The notes below the pieces were generated by a model. That model was not told the origin of the DNA. It made no database searches and saw only the letters and a program-made list of their open reading frames with translations. 38,641 nucleotides of DNA, from positions 1 to 38,641 of the forward strand of contig CALUHO010000031.1 of NCBI GenBank assembly GCA_944320465.1. The letters are read 5' to 3'. This DNA comes from an uncultured Bacteroidales bacterium (GTDB lineage Bacteria; Bacteroidota; Bacteroidia; Bacteroidales; P3). A program made the position numbers and the translations under genes. Shown piece by piece: positions 17,613 through 26,223 of the stretch (the stretch's first letter is position 1; every line of letters begins with the position of its first letter).

Positions 17613-18368
17613 ATGCGGAAGAAATTAGTCATAGACATAGGTAATACGGTTACCAAGTTAGGGGTCTTCGAGGGTAAGAAACTGTTGTGCACGCAATGGC
17701 ATGAGACGATAACCCCGCAAGACATAGAGAACATACAGGCCCGTTATCCGGATCTGAATGCCGCTATCGTCTGCACGGTAGCGCGGGAACCGGTATTCCT
17801 GGCCCGGGCATTGGCCAAGTTTTCGTATTTTATAGACTGGCAATCATATATGCCGGATTTGAGGATTCCGGTGCGCTTGAATTACCAGCATCCGGAGACT
17901 TTGGGCCGGGACCGGGTGGCTGTGGCTTCGGCGGTTCGTTCTATGTATCCGGATGAAAATGTTCTTTGTATCGTGTTCGGTTCCTGTGTTACTTATAATG
18001 TTGTGGATAAGACGGCCTGTTTCCTCGGCGGGGCTATTTCGCCCGGGCTCAATATGCGGCTGCGGGCCATGCACCGTTTTACGGAAGCTTTGCCGATGGT
18101 GGATATCAGGCAGGAGCGTTGCACCGACCAGATCAACGATACGCAGACCGCTTTGTACAGTGGGGCATTGGATGGTTTGCGGTATGAGGTGGAGGGGTAT
18201 ATTGCCCGTTACGAGAAACGTTTCCCGAACTTGAAAGTGGTTCTGACGGGAGGTAATTCGGGCTATTTTGAAAAGTCGTTGAATTATCAGATATTTGCAC
18301 ACCAGAATTTAGTCCTGACGGGATTGAATGAAATATTGGATTTGAATGGATCTCAAAAAAAAGAATAG
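17613..18368 (+). CDS. coaX: Type III pantothenate kinase (251 aa)
   Basis: Phosphorylates pantothenate, the first step of coenzyme A synthesis, in the cytoplasm. The ASKHA phosphate-binding opening is MRKKLVIDIGNTVTKLGVF (Asp8, Gly10, Asn11). Other signatures are HPETLGRDRVAVASAV, IVFGSCVTYNVVDK (second nucleotide-binding strand; family members usually have GTAxT here), GGAISPGLNMRLRAM and NLKVVLTGGN. The start at 17613 gives the standard N-terminus. The last 23 bases overlap the next gene. The Ser-Cys where many CoaX have Gly-Thr in the GTA motif is a small departure worth noting. Confidence 0.93.
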   Translation: MRKKLVIDIGNTVTKLGVFEGKKLLCTQWHETITPQDIENIQARYPDLNAAIVCTVAREPVFLARALAKFSYFIDWQSYMPDLRIPVRLNYQHPETLGRDRVAVASAVRSMYPDENVLCIVFGSCVTYNVVDKTACFLGGAISPGLNMRLRAMHRFTEALPMVDIRQERCTDQINDTQTALYSGALDGLRYEVEGYIARYEKRFPNLKVVLTGGNSGYFEKSLNYQIFAHQNLVLTGLNEILDLNGSQKKE

Positions 18369-19659
18369 GAGAAGGCCTCGTTATGGGTGGGTGCTGGGGC
18401 TTGCGCTTTTTTTTATGATTCCGAGTGGTGCATGTGCGCAAGGGGGGCTGTTGTCTCCGTATTCATCGTTTGGAGTGGGCAGCATACAGCCTTATATGAA
18501 CGTGCGCAATATGGGGATGGGAGGGCTTGCTGTAGGATTGTCGGGCAAGGGGGACATGAATCCGTTGAACCCGGCCACTTATCGTACAGGGGTCGATACT
18601 TTGAGCGTGCGTTTCGACATAGGGTTCAACATAGGCATGAACAGCCTGAGGGAACGGCAACCGGATGGTAGCGTGGCTCGTAACCAGAGTACTTCAGGGG
18701 GCTTGGGCAATCTGGAATTTTATTTCCCGGTATGCAAATGGTACAAGATGGCTATCTTCCTGCTGCCGGCTACAGACATGCATTACAAGACTTCGTCTTT
18801 TTCCGATGCGGGTTCGCATATAGGCATGACGCAATTGACACACGAGGGTAGCGGTGGCATTGCTAAAGCCGGGTGGGGGCATTCTTTGGGCTGGGGTCCT
18901 GTATCGGTCGGTGCCAATTTCATTTATGAATTCGGAACGGTGACAGAAACGGCCACTTTGTCTTTCTTGGATGATTCATTGGCTGCTTATGCGGGGCAAT
19001 CCGAGTATTATACTACTACCAAGGTCAATGGGTTCGCGGCCGATGTGGGCATAAGTTACCGGGCGGACTTGAAAAGGGGGCGTTTCCTGAGCGTTGGAGG
19101 CTCCTATACCTTCCAGTCCAAGCTTTACGGGAAAAGGACTACGATGGCGCAAGGTGTTTTCACCAGCGGGAGCGATACGGCTTTCCTTCCGGAATCGGCT
19201 CGGCGGGGCATTATAGTTTATCCATCTACGGTGCGGGCCGGTTTTTCGTTCGAACAGGATGGCCAGTATGTGGTCGGTGCTGATTTTAGCTATGCTTTCT
19301 GGAAACAATATGAGGAATATGGCGCGAAATATGATTTCCGGAACACGTATGCGGTAAATTTGGGAGCTGAATTGAAGAATAATCCTCAGGCTGCATCCAA
19401 GGCTCGGCATTTCGCCTACCGGATAGGCGCTTTTTACCAGACGTATTATGCGGCCTATGGTGGAAATAGCTTGAGTTCGTTCGGTGTAAGCTTGGGCTTG
19501 GGAATACCGGTACGGAAAAGCAGGTCGTTGATAAACATAGGCCTGCAATACGGACGAATTGGTTTTATGGGCAAAGGGCAGATTGAAGAGGACTATTTTA
19601 GGATCGGCTTGAGTTTCTCTTCCGTGGAGACTTGGTTCGTGAAGCCGAAATATGATTGA
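18346..19659 (+). CDS. Outer-membrane beta-barrel protein, coaX-linked (437 aa)
   Basis: A signal peptide is clear (basic KKKNRRR, then WVLGLALFFMIPSGACAQ, cut before GG). The mature part consists of alternating strands rich in Gly, Tyr and Phe (SPYSSFGVGSIQP, NMGMGGLAVGLSGKG, NPATYRTGVDTLSVRFDIGF), ending in strands IGLQYGRIGFMGKG and FRIGLSFSSVETWF. The N-terminal MGMGGLAVG plus NPAtY pattern is shared with FadL/PorV-like barrels. It is the conserved neighbour between coaX and a TPR protein in many Bacteroidales (recalled). Cargo or substrate unknown. The start overlaps the coaX end by 23 bp. Confidence 0.78.
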   Translation: MDLKKKNRRRPRYGWVLGLALFFMIPSGACAQGGLLSPYSSFGVGSIQPYMNVRNMGMGGLAVGLSGKGDMNPLNPATYRTGVDTLSVRFDIGFNIGMNSLRERQPDGSVARNQSTSGGLGNLEFYFPVCKWYKMAIFLLPATDMHYKTSSFSDAGSHIGMTQLTHEGSGGIAKAGWGHSLGWGPVSVGANFIYEFGTVTETATLSFLDDSLAAYAGQSEYYTTTKVNGFAADVGISYRADLKRGRFLSVGGSYTFQSKLYGKRTTMAQGVFTSGSDTAFLPESARRGIIVYPSTVRAGFSFEQDGQYVVGADFSYAFWKQYEEYGAKYDFRNTYAVNLGAELKNNPQAASKARHFAYRIGAFYQTYYAAYGGNSLSSFGVSLGLGIPVRKSRSLINIGLQYGRIGFMGKGQIEEDYFRIGLSFSSVETWFVKPKYD

Positions 19660-19723
19660 TGACATGGTTCGGGAACGTGTTGATACCGAACAAGGGGTGT
19701 GAAACAAAAAGAGGAAAAACATA

Positions 19724-21034
19724 ATGAAAAAAATTCTTGCAATCGTTGCGGCATTGGCAGTGGGGCTTTCTGCCTTGCATGCCCAGAAGTATGGCAAAAC
19801 TCCTGAAGACAGTATCAAGTGCCTTCAGAACCTATCTGTTTACCAAGAGTTTTTCAAGCAGAAGAATTATGCGGATGCATATGCTGCGTGGAAGAATGTA
19901 TTGGAACTGTGTCCTGCCACCTCGCTGAATACTTACATCCGGGGCAATACTATCCTCAAGCAGATGATAGCTTCCACCAAGGATCCCGCTTTACGGACCC
20001 AGTATTTTGACGAGTTGATGAAGTTATGGGACATGCGGGCCCAGTATTACGGCCGTCCGGGTTATTGCTTGGGGATGAAGGCTCAGGATATGAGGAGCTA
20101 TGCACCCAAGAAGCTGCAGGACGCGATGTCCCTGTTCGATCAGGCTTTGGCTTATGCCAATGAGCCGGACTTTGTCAACATCTTGTATTTTTACTTCGAA
20201 TGCAAGCGCGATGCCTATAAGGCTGAGTTGATTAGCAAGGACGATTTGTTTGCCGCATACGACAAGGCAACGACGATATTGGAAGACATTGCAGACCAGG
20301 ATCCTTCGAATGCGGAGGAGGCCAATACGATGATGAATACTATCAGCAAGATGTTTGAACCTTATGCTTCTTGCGAGGATTTGGTAGCAATGTATACGGA
20401 AAAGTTCGAAGCCAGCAAGTCCGATGTGGAATTCTTGCGCAAGGCTACCAAGATGCTGGCAATCAGAGGCTGTACCGATTCTGAAATCTTCTTCAAATTG
20501 ACCGATGCCTTGTACGAATTGCATCCCACGCCGGAAAGTGCTTATCTGATGGCGCAGATGTGCAAGAAGAATGAGGAATTTGGTCGTATGGGGGCGTTTT
20601 TGAAGGATGAGATTATTGATTCTCTGCCGGGCGATCAGCAGGAAAATGCGTATTTGATGCTGGCTGAAGCATGTTTGAAGTTGAATCATTATGGCGATGG
20701 CCGCCGGGCTTGCAATAAAGCTTTGGCAATAAATCCTAATAGCGGAGGTGCTTATTTGCTGTTAGGCATGTTGTATGCTTCCGGTGCCGATGCCTGTCCG
20801 GGCGATGGTACGCCGATTGCCCAAAGGGCTCCTTTCTGGGCTGCAGTGGACATGTTTGTAAAAGCAAAGTCTGTAGATCCGAATGTGGCAGAAATGGCTG
20901 ACCGTCTGATTGGCATGTACAGTCCTCATTTCCCATCGGCTGATGACCTGTTTACCTACGGGCTGCGGGAAGGTTCAAAGTATGAAATTTCCTGCTGGTT
21001 TACACATACCACAACTATCCGGGTTGCTAAATAG
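19724..21034 (+). CDS. Secreted TPR-repeat protein (436 aa)
   Basis: A signal peptide (MKKILAIVAALAVGLSALHAQ) targets it to the periplasm. The mature protein is helical, with TPR-like pairs: YQEFFKQKNYADAYAAWKNVLELCPA, MSLFDQALAYANEP and, near the C-terminus, AYLMLAEACLKLNHYGDGRRACNKALAINPNSGGAYLLLG-type repeats (residues ~305-350). TPR arrays mediate protein-protein contact; the partner is unknown. Its fixed place between the barrel protein and lptC suggests an envelope role (inference). A rho-independent terminator follows directly. Confidence 0.82.
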   Translation: MKKILAIVAALAVGLSALHAQKYGKTPEDSIKCLQNLSVYQEFFKQKNYADAYAAWKNVLELCPATSLNTYIRGNTILKQMIASTKDPALRTQYFDELMKLWDMRAQYYGRPGYCLGMKAQDMRSYAPKKLQDAMSLFDQALAYANEPDFVNILYFYFECKRDAYKAELISKDDLFAAYDKATTILEDIADQDPSNAEEANTMMNTISKMFEPYASCEDLVAMYTEKFEASKSDVEFLRKATKMLAIRGCTDSEIFFKLTDALYELHPTPESAYLMAQMCKKNEEFGRMGAFLKDEIIDSLPGDQQENAYLMLAEACLKLNHYGDGRRACNKALAINPNSGGAYLLLGMLYASGADACPGDGTPIAQRAPFWAAVDMFVKAKSVDPNVAEMADRLIGMYSPHFPSADDLFTYGLREGSKYEISCWFTHTTTIRVAK

Positions 21035-21052
21035 CCTGATGATTTTGGATCG

Positions 21053-21090
21053 AGGCGGGGCTTTGACTGGTTCCCGCCTTGATTTTTATT
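21053..21090 (+). terminator. Rho-independent terminator after the TPR gene
   Basis: The stem AGGCGGG (21053-21059) pairs with CCCGCCT (21073-21079) around a 13-nt loop and is followed by a T-rich run (GATTTTTATT). It lies 19 bp after the TPR stop and may reduce read-through into lptC. Confidence 0.65.
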
Positions 21091-21145
21091 CCAGAGTAGG
21101 CTCTGAGAGTCAGAGTGGACGTTTCCCTTTTTAATTTGAAACAGG

Positions 21146-21709
21146 ATGAAAATCAGGTATTTCCGTCTTTCGTTGTTGGTGCTGTCTTTTTTTTCAGGTC
21201 TTTTTTTGTTTTCCTGCAAGTCTGAGGTTTCTGTATTCATGCCGTTTTCTGACATTGCATCTGCGCCTAGCCAGACAGTTTATGATTCCTATAGTCTGGT
21301 GACCGAGGATGGGCGGCCTCAGATTTTTATGGAATATCCGGTCATGAGCAATTATACCGGCAAGGAAAAGGGGGCTGAGCCGTTGCAGGTTTTCCCTCGT
21401 GGCGTCAAGTCCACTTTCTATTCCGAGGATGGATCTACTGTCGATGTTATTCTTTTTGCGGATTCCGCCATCAATTTCCAGGATCAGAAGCTGATGAAGT
21501 TCTACCGGAACGTGGAGGTTTACGATTACCGTTCGCTGGATACCATTTATACCGAAGCGCTTTATTGGAATCAGGATACCCGCAAGATCTATTCCGATGT
21601 GCGGGTACTCAAGGTAAGTCCTGGCTTGGTATTGGAAGGGGATGGGTTTGATTCGGATGAGAGGATGGAGAATGTTGTTCTTCGGCGTCCTCGCGGCGTA
21701 ATAAGGTAA
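21146..21709 (+). CDS. lptC: LPS export periplasmic protein LptC (187 aa, lipoprotein-like)
   Basis: LptC is the periplasmic bridge of the Lpt pathway that carries lipopolysaccharide from the inner membrane to the outer membrane. A hydrophobic N-terminus ends in a lipobox-like LFLFSC (Cys24). The rest is a beta-jellyroll pattern characteristic of LptC in Bacteroidetes: SYSLVTEDGRPQIFMEYP, FPRGVKSTFYSEDGSTVDVILFADSAIN, DTIYTEALYWNQDTRKIYSDVRV. The place after an OM barrel and a TPR gene is typical for the order. The stop codon at 21707-21709 lies inside the left arm of hairpin repeat copy 2. Confidence 0.87.
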   Translation: MKIRYFRLSLLVLSFFSGLFLFSCKSEVSVFMPFSDIASAPSQTVYDSYSLVTEDGRPQIFMEYPVMSNYTGKEKGAEPLQVFPRGVKSTFYSEDGSTVDVILFADSAINFQDQKLMKFYRNVEVYDYRSLDTIYTEALYWNQDTRKIYSDVRVLKVSPGLVLEGDGFDSDERMENVVLRRPRGVIR

Positions 21710-21828
21710 ACTGATTTTCAGTAAGCATTACTTCGTTATGCTCATTGTCCGCGTCCTCACGTACAAATGTACGCTCCGGCGCGTTCTTCGCAGGCCTCGT
21801 ATCTTCGCTTGCTGAAAATCAGTTTACC
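21705..21828. repeat. Hairpin repeat H, copy 2
   Basis: The arms at 21705-21726 and 21807-21828 (beginning GGTAAACTGATTTTCAG) are complementary at 21 of 22 positions, and the single exception would be a G-U pair in RNA. The core shares CACGTACnnnnGTACGCTCC and GCCTnGnATCTT with copy 1 at 627-747, while the arm sequences of the two copies are unrelated. The left arm includes the lptC stop codon, so on the transcript it would form a large hairpin at the 3' end and could serve as a terminator. Confidence 0.7.
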
Positions 21829-21909
21829 GATTCTGCACGCTGGTTTGCCTCTATGGTCTTGCCACCCGTGCCGCGCGGCGGCTCGACGTCTCGTATTCAC
21901 TGCTTGTAA

Positions 21910-22112
21910 GAAGTTGTTTAAATTTATTTGTTTAGGCCATCGGGAGGGGATTTCGAGGAATGGGCCGCGTTTTTCAAAGGAGGATAGCCAAGCTATCTGA
22001 CGTGAAAAACGCAAGCCAGACCCGAAATAGCCCCCGATGGGCAAACAAAATCCTGAAACCGCCCCTTGAAAATCCATTCTTTTCAGGATTGTAAAAAATT
22101 TTAAACAGCTTC
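21910..22112 (+). mobile_element. MITE M1, copy a (203 bp)
   Basis: Terminal inverted repeats read GAAGTTGTTTAAATTT at the left and GAAGCTGTTTAAAATTT inward from the right. The element is flanked by the direct repeat TAA at 21907-21909 and 22113-22115, a 3-bp TNA duplication typical of part of the IS5 family. It encodes no protein. Internal inverted repeats include CATCGGG...CCCGATG, GATAGC/GCTATC and AATCCTG/CAGGATT. It ends about 10 bp beyond the folB stop. Copy b is at 33516-33717 in opposite orientation, with a remnant at 31981-32040. Confidence 0.85.
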
Positions 22113-22122
22113 TAAATGCGTT

Positions 22123-22503
22123 TTATTTTGATGCGGTTATGTCCGAGCGGTCTTTGCCGAAAGAGATGCTGACTTGTCTGATTCTTTCTCCCAAGGGCGG
22201 GTTCATCTTGCTCAGTTTGATTCGAATCGAGAGTACTGTCGGATAGTCTCTTAAGACACGGTCCACGATGCGGCGGGCTACATGTTCAATCAGTTTGGAC
22301 GGAATCGAGATTTCCTCTTTTACCTTGGTGTAGACTTCTGCATAGTTTACCGTATCTTCCAAAGAATCAGATATTTGCGATTTTTCAGTATCTGCTTCCA
22401 TATATAAATCAACGGTGAACCAAGTTCCGATAATCCGTTCTTCGGGGAAACATCCGTGATGGGCATAAAACTCCATGCCTTCGATAGCTACTGTGCTGTT
22501 CAT
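22123..22503 (-). CDS. folB: Dihydroneopterin aldolase (126 aa)
   Basis: Converts dihydroneopterin to 6-hydroxymethyl-dihydropterin in folate synthesis. The signature opening VAIEGMEFYAHHGCFPEERIIG contains the conserved catalytic-region Glu. DTVNYAEVYTKVKEEI and LIEHVARRIVDRVL are the usual substrate-pocket helices, and RIKLSKMNPPLG supplies the conserved lysine followed by the Pro-rich turn. The length is standard. It is last in the glnS-lipoprotein-lpxH-folB minus-strand run, 12 bp after lpxH. Confidence 0.94.
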   Translation of the reverse strand: MNSTVAIEGMEFYAHHGCFPEERIIGTWFTVDLYMEADTEKSQISDSLEDTVNYAEVYTKVKEEISIPSKLIEHVARRIVDRVLRDYPTVLSIRIKLSKMNPPLGERIRQVSISFGKDRSDITASK

Positions 22504-22515
22504 TATGTGCTGAAA

Positions 22516-23391
22516 TTAAATGAATTCTGTTCTTATGTTCTTGCCTTCTAAGCAGAGGCGTGTTCCATCGAAAGAGGCATACGAATCGTGGCGTAGCCAG
22601 TCGCCTGTATTCAGATAGTAGACCTCGTGGTCGTGCCATTCCGTATGAAGTTCTGGTAAGGTTTCCTGTTCCATGATGGCTTTATCCAGGCTGAGTTTGG
22701 CTATCAGAGGCCAATGCCGATGTCCGAAGATAAAAGCGTCCACATGTTGGTGTTGGAGATATTCTTGCATGAAAAAGAGTAAGTTGCGGTTTTTCCCTTT
22801 TTCCCTTTGCTGGATTGACTGTTCTTGGCGGTTTATTGCTTTTTTCCGGCTGTTGCGTGAAGCCCTGATGGCGATCCGGTATCCCCAGCAGGGATGCAAA
22901 GCCGAATACAGGAGTTTGCTGATTCTGGCATTGAATATGGCTTTCATGAATTTATACCCTTTTTCTCCTGGGCCGAGACCATCTCCATGTCCAATGAAAA
23001 AGAGACGGTTTCCAGTCCGTAGCAAGGCATTCCCTTTATGTGGGGTGATGCCGATTTCTTTTTCAAAGTAATCGCGGATCCAGGTATCGTGGTTGCCGCA
23101 AAAGAAATGAATCGGAATGCCGAGGTCTCCTATTGCCGCCAGTTTTCCAAAAAGCCGTACAAAGCCTTTTGGTACTACATGCCGGTACTCGAACCAATAA
23201 TCGAAAATGTCGCCTAGGAGGAATAATCCGGCCATTTCCGCTTCATGCCTGTCGAGCCATGCTACTATGCGGTTTTCCCGTTCTCGGCTTGAAGCATGGT
23301 CGGGCGACCCTAAGTGAAAGTCGGAGAGGAAAAAGAGTTTCTTCCCCTTGGGGATTTCCATTCTTATGTTGTCGAGCATTTCTATTCTCAT
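22516..23391 (-). CDS. lpxH: UDP-2,3-diacylglucosamine diphosphatase (291 aa)
   Basis: Hydrolyses UDP-2,3-diacylglucosamine to lipid X in lipid A synthesis. The calcineurin-like metal motifs are all present: FLSDFHLG (Asp24, His26), FLLGDIFDYWFEY, FFCGNHDTW, IGHGDGLGPG and AFIFGHRHWP. I choose the ATG at 23391 (MRIEMLDNIRMEI): the frame is open to an ATG at 23475, but that would add 28 residues without family similarity and overlap the upstream gene. Even this start leaves about 15 residues before the core, so the internal Met at residue 11 is also possible. folB follows by 12 bp, glnS and a lipoprotein precede. Confidence 0.9.
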   Translation of the reverse strand: MRIEMLDNIRMEIPKGKKLFFLSDFHLGSPDHASSRERENRIVAWLDRHEAEMAGLFLLGDIFDYWFEYRHVVPKGFVRLFGKLAAIGDLGIPIHFFCGNHDTWIRDYFEKEIGITPHKGNALLRTGNRLFFIGHGDGLGPGEKGYKFMKAIFNARISKLLYSALHPCWGYRIAIRASRNSRKKAINRQEQSIQQREKGKNRNLLFFMQEYLQHQHVDAFIFGHRHWPLIAKLSLDKAIMEQETLPELHTEWHDHEVYYLNTGDWLRHDSYASFDGTRLCLEGKNIRTEFI

Positions 23392-23458
23392 TTTAGACGT
23401 GGAACATGAGCCTTGCTTGCGAAGTAAGGCTTTCCTTGTGATTCGGTTCGTTTTCGCA

Positions 23459-24271
23459 TCAGCTTTGGCTGCCATGAGGCCGTTTGGCCATTTCTTTCTG
23501 CAATGCTTCGTTCCGGCGTGCAGATTCGATTCTTTTTAAATTGAACAACATCCGTTGGACATGAGGGTTGCCGGGCATCGACTTCTGCATTTCCGATATG
23601 CAGGAATACATGAAATTCCAATCTTCTTCCTGTAAAGGGTCAAATACCGGATGCGTTCCGCACATCTTGTTGAATATGAAAATGGGAACCAGATTGCCTG
23701 TGTTGTTTTGGCAGGCCTTCTTTGCTTCTTGTTTCAGCCAAAGGAGGATGCTGTCCGATTGTTTGACGCAGACTTGGTATAGGGAGTCCCGGTTTGATAC
23801 CCGGTAATAGTTCCCCGTCCAGCGTTTTTCGGTTTTCCCTAATTCTTTCAGGCAGTTTTCTGACTTTTTCTGGTATGCAAGCAGAATCAGGCTCGGACTG
23901 GGGCGTTCTATTGTGTTAAGCTGGCTTTGCAGCTGGGCTGTGGCTATCATTGAATCGTAGGCGGCTTGCAGGTGCAGTTTTTCGCCGGGGAGCGGAATCA
24001 GGAACAGGATATGGGCGTTCCCTTGCCCGCTTAGGGCGTAGAGCTTGGCACTGTCGTCGGGGAACCGGAAGCGGCCTCGGCTGTCGGCATCGAGCCGCAA
24101 GGAGTCTATGAAGAAGCTCCCTTGTGTGGCCGAAATTTCGTAGAGGCATACTGTACGGCCTTGGCCGCCTTTCATCTCCATCTCCACAAAAGAAATGCCT
24201 TTGCGCTGGCATCCCCACAGGGACGCGGCACAAAGGCACAGTGTCATTATTCTGGAAACAAAAGCTTTCAC
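23459..24271 (-). CDS. DUF4369-like lipoprotein (about 270 aa)
   Basis: The most likely start is a GTG at 24271 that overlaps the glnS stop (GTGA). An ATG at 24247 gives [17 protein letters not shown], a good lipoprotein signal with lipobox LWGC. The N-terminal half ([62 protein letters not shown]) follows the DUF4369 pattern seen in front of TlpA-like thioredoxins. The C-terminal half is helical and contains no thioredoxin CxxC. The product is probably attached to the outer or inner membrane facing the periplasm; function unknown. The frame upstream of 24271 is only the shadow of glnS. Confidence 0.7.
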   Translation of the reverse strand: MKAFVSRIMTLCLCAASLWGCQRKGISFVEMEMKGGQGRTVCLYEISATQGSFFIDSLRLDADSRGRFRFPDDSAKLYALSGQGNAHILFLIPLPGEKLHLQAAYDSMIATAQLQSQLNTIERPSPSLILLAYQKKSENCLKELGKTEKRWTGNYYRVSNRDSLYQVCVKQSDSILLWLKQEAKKACQNNTGNLVPIFIFNKMCGTHPVFDPLQEEDWNFMYSCISEMQKSMPGNPHVQRMLFNLKRIESARRNEALQKEMAKRPHGSQS

Positions 24272-25986
24272 TGGTTTTTCGCGCTCTCTTTTGCCCAAGT
24301 ATCCTTCAGGTTCACGGTCCGGTTGAAAATCAAGCGGTTTTCCTTGGCACTGTCCGGATCTACGCAGAAATAGCCCATGCGTTCGAACTGGAAGAGCGAG
24401 AGCGGCTTCTGCTCGTAACCTTCCAGGAAGCTTTCGGCCTTGCAGTGCGGCAGCACCTGTAGCGAATCCGGGTTCAGGTTGTCCAGGAACGTTTTGCCTT
24501 CTTCCACATCGTCCGGGGCCGGTACGCGGAAAAGACGGTCGAATACCCTTACTTCTACGTCTTTGGCGTGTGAAGCCGATACCCAGTGCAGCGTGCTTTT
24601 GACCTTGCGGCCGTCGGGCGAGTTGCCACCCCGGGAAGCCGGGTCGTAAGTGCAGTGGATTTCCGTGATATTGCCTTCGGCATCCTTGACCACGTTGGTG
24701 CATTTTACGAAATAGGCATAGCGCAGGCGGACCTCGGTGCCGGGGGAGAGACGGTAGAACTTCTTGGGCGGGTTTTCCATGAAGTCTTCGCGTTCAATGT
24801 ACAGTTCGCGGGAGAACTTCACTTTCCGTGTCCCCATGCTTTCGTCTTCTGGGTTATTGACGGCATCCAATTCTTCCTCATGGCCTTCGGGGTAGTTATC
24901 GATGATCAGTTTGACCGGATTCATGACCACCATCACGCGCTGGGCCTTTTTGTTGAGGTCTTCGCGCACGCACCATTCCAGAAGCGACACATCGATTACG
25001 TTATCCCGCTTGGCTACCCCGATTTTCTCGGCGAACAACCGGATCGATTCCGGCGTATAGCCTCGGCGGCGCAGCCCGCAGATGGTCGGCATACGGGGGT
25101 CGTCCCAGCCCGAAACGTAGTTTTCCTTGACTAATTGCAGCAGTTTGCGCTTGCTCATCACCGTGTAGCTCAAGTTCAGGCGGGCGAACTCGATCTGCTG
25201 GGGCGCATGGATATGCAGGGTCTGGATGAACCAGTCGTAGAGCGGGCGGTGCACTTCGAATTCCAAGGTGCAGATGGAATGGGTGATGCCTTCAATCGAG
25301 TCGCTTTGCCCATGCGCGTAGTCGTACATCGGGTAGATGCACCATTTGTCGCCGGTACGGTGGTGGCTTTGGTGCAGGATCCGGTACATGATAGGGTCGC
25401 GCATGTGCATGTTGGGCGATGCCAGATCTATCTTGGCGCGCAGGGTCTTGGAACCATTAGGGAATTCCCCGTTCTTCATCCGCTCGAACAAATCCAGGTT
25501 CTCTTCCACGCTGCGGTTTCTCCAAGGGCTCGGCTTGGCCGGCTGGGTAGGCGTTCCACGGTATTCGGAAGCCTCTTCCTGGCTCAGGTCGTCCACGTAG
25601 GCTTTGCCTTCTTTGATCAGTTGCACGGCCCAGTCGTAAAGCTGCTGGAAGTAGTCCGAAGCGTAATATTCCCCGTCCCATTGGAATCCTAGCCATTTGA
25701 TATCTTCGCGGATGGAATCCACGTATTCCACATCTTCCTTGACCGGGTTGGTATCATCGAAGCGGAGGTTGGTCTTGCCGTTGTATTTTTTAGCCAGGCC
25801 GAAGTTGAGGCAGATGGATTTGGCATGGCCGATGTGCAGGTAGCCGTTCGGTTCGGGCGGGAACCGGGTATGGACGCGCCCGCCGTTCTTGCCGTCGGCG
25901 ATGTCTTTTTCGATGATTTCCTCGATGAAGTTCAATGAAGGCCGTTTTTCGGATTCGGTCTCGATTTCGTGGTTTTCGTTGCTCAT
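24268..25986 (-). CDS. glnS: Glutaminyl-tRNA synthetase (572 aa)
   Basis: Charges tRNA-Gln directly with glutamine. Class I signatures: [20 protein letters not shown] (HIGH at residues 51-54) and VMSKRKLL (KMSKS-type). [18 protein letters not shown] and LDLASPNM-like substrate contacts (here [13 protein letters not shown]) are characteristic of GlnRS, as is the GWDDPRMPT motif. The anticodon-binding barrels follow, up to [10 protein letters not shown]. The start at 25986 gives MSNENHEIE; the frame continues upstream to 26127 only through the promoter region. It heads the minus-strand run to folB. Confidence 0.96.
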   Translation of the reverse strand: MSNENHEIETESEKRPSLNFIEEIIEKDIADGKNGGRVHTRFPPEPNGYLHIGHAKSICLNFGLAKKYNGKTNLRFDDTNPVKEDVEYVDSIREDIKWLGFQWDGEYYASDYFQQLYDWAVQLIKEGKAYVDDLSQEEASEYRGTPTQPAKPSPWRNRSVEENLDLFERMKNGEFPNGSKTLRAKIDLASPNMHMRDPIMYRILHQSHHRTGDKWCIYPMYDYAHGQSDSIEGITHSICTLEFEVHRPLYDWFIQTLHIHAPQQIEFARLNLSYTVMSKRKLLQLVKENYVSGWDDPRMPTICGLRRRGYTPESIRLFAEKIGVAKRDNVIDVSLLEWCVREDLNKKAQRVMVVMNPVKLIIDNYPEGHEEELDAVNNPEDESMGTRKVKFSRELYIEREDFMENPPKKFYRLSPGTEVRLRYAYFVKCTNVVKDAEGNITEIHCTYDPASRGGNSPDGRKVKSTLHWVSASHAKDVEVRVFDRLFRVPAPDDVEEGKTFLDNLNPDSLQVLPHCKAESFLEGYEQKPLSLFQFERMGYFCVDPDSAKENRLIFNRTVNLKDTWAKESAKNQ

Positions 25987-26036
25987 AGTGATGTGTTTTA
26001 GCGTGGAGAGCAAAACTCTGCCGATTCTCAAAAACG

Positions 26037-26044
26037 CAAAGTTA
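26037..26044 (-). promoter_or_regulatory. Candidate -7 promoter element for glnS
   Basis: The minus strand reads TAACTTTG, an exact TAnnTTTG match, 50 bp upstream of the glnS ATG. The -33 element is not clear. On the other strand, upstream of the M16 gene, I find only weak candidates. Confidence 0.5.
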
Positions 26045-26223
26045 CGAAATCTCGGAAAAATCGCCGGAGGGAATATCGAAAAGATTATCGGAAAAGAAGA
26101 ATATTTTGGGCGGATTGGGAAAAACACGGGAAAAGTCTTAATTTAGCTTGTTTTTGCCTGATTTTTTTTTGAAGATGGTATAGTTAAAAATGATTGTTAA
26201 TCAGTAAAATAAAATTCACACTT

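Noticed and set aside
21757..22077. Short frames in MITE M1 sharing a GFCLPIGGYFGS segment in both copies
   Set aside because: Frames differ in start and end between copies and lack any start signal; similarity is explained by DNA identity of the element.
24272..24703. Upstream extension of the DUF4369-like lipoprotein frame
   Set aside because: It runs in another frame through the glnS C-terminus with basic, low-complexity composition; a GTG at the glnS stop or the ATG at 24247 starts a proper lipoprotein.
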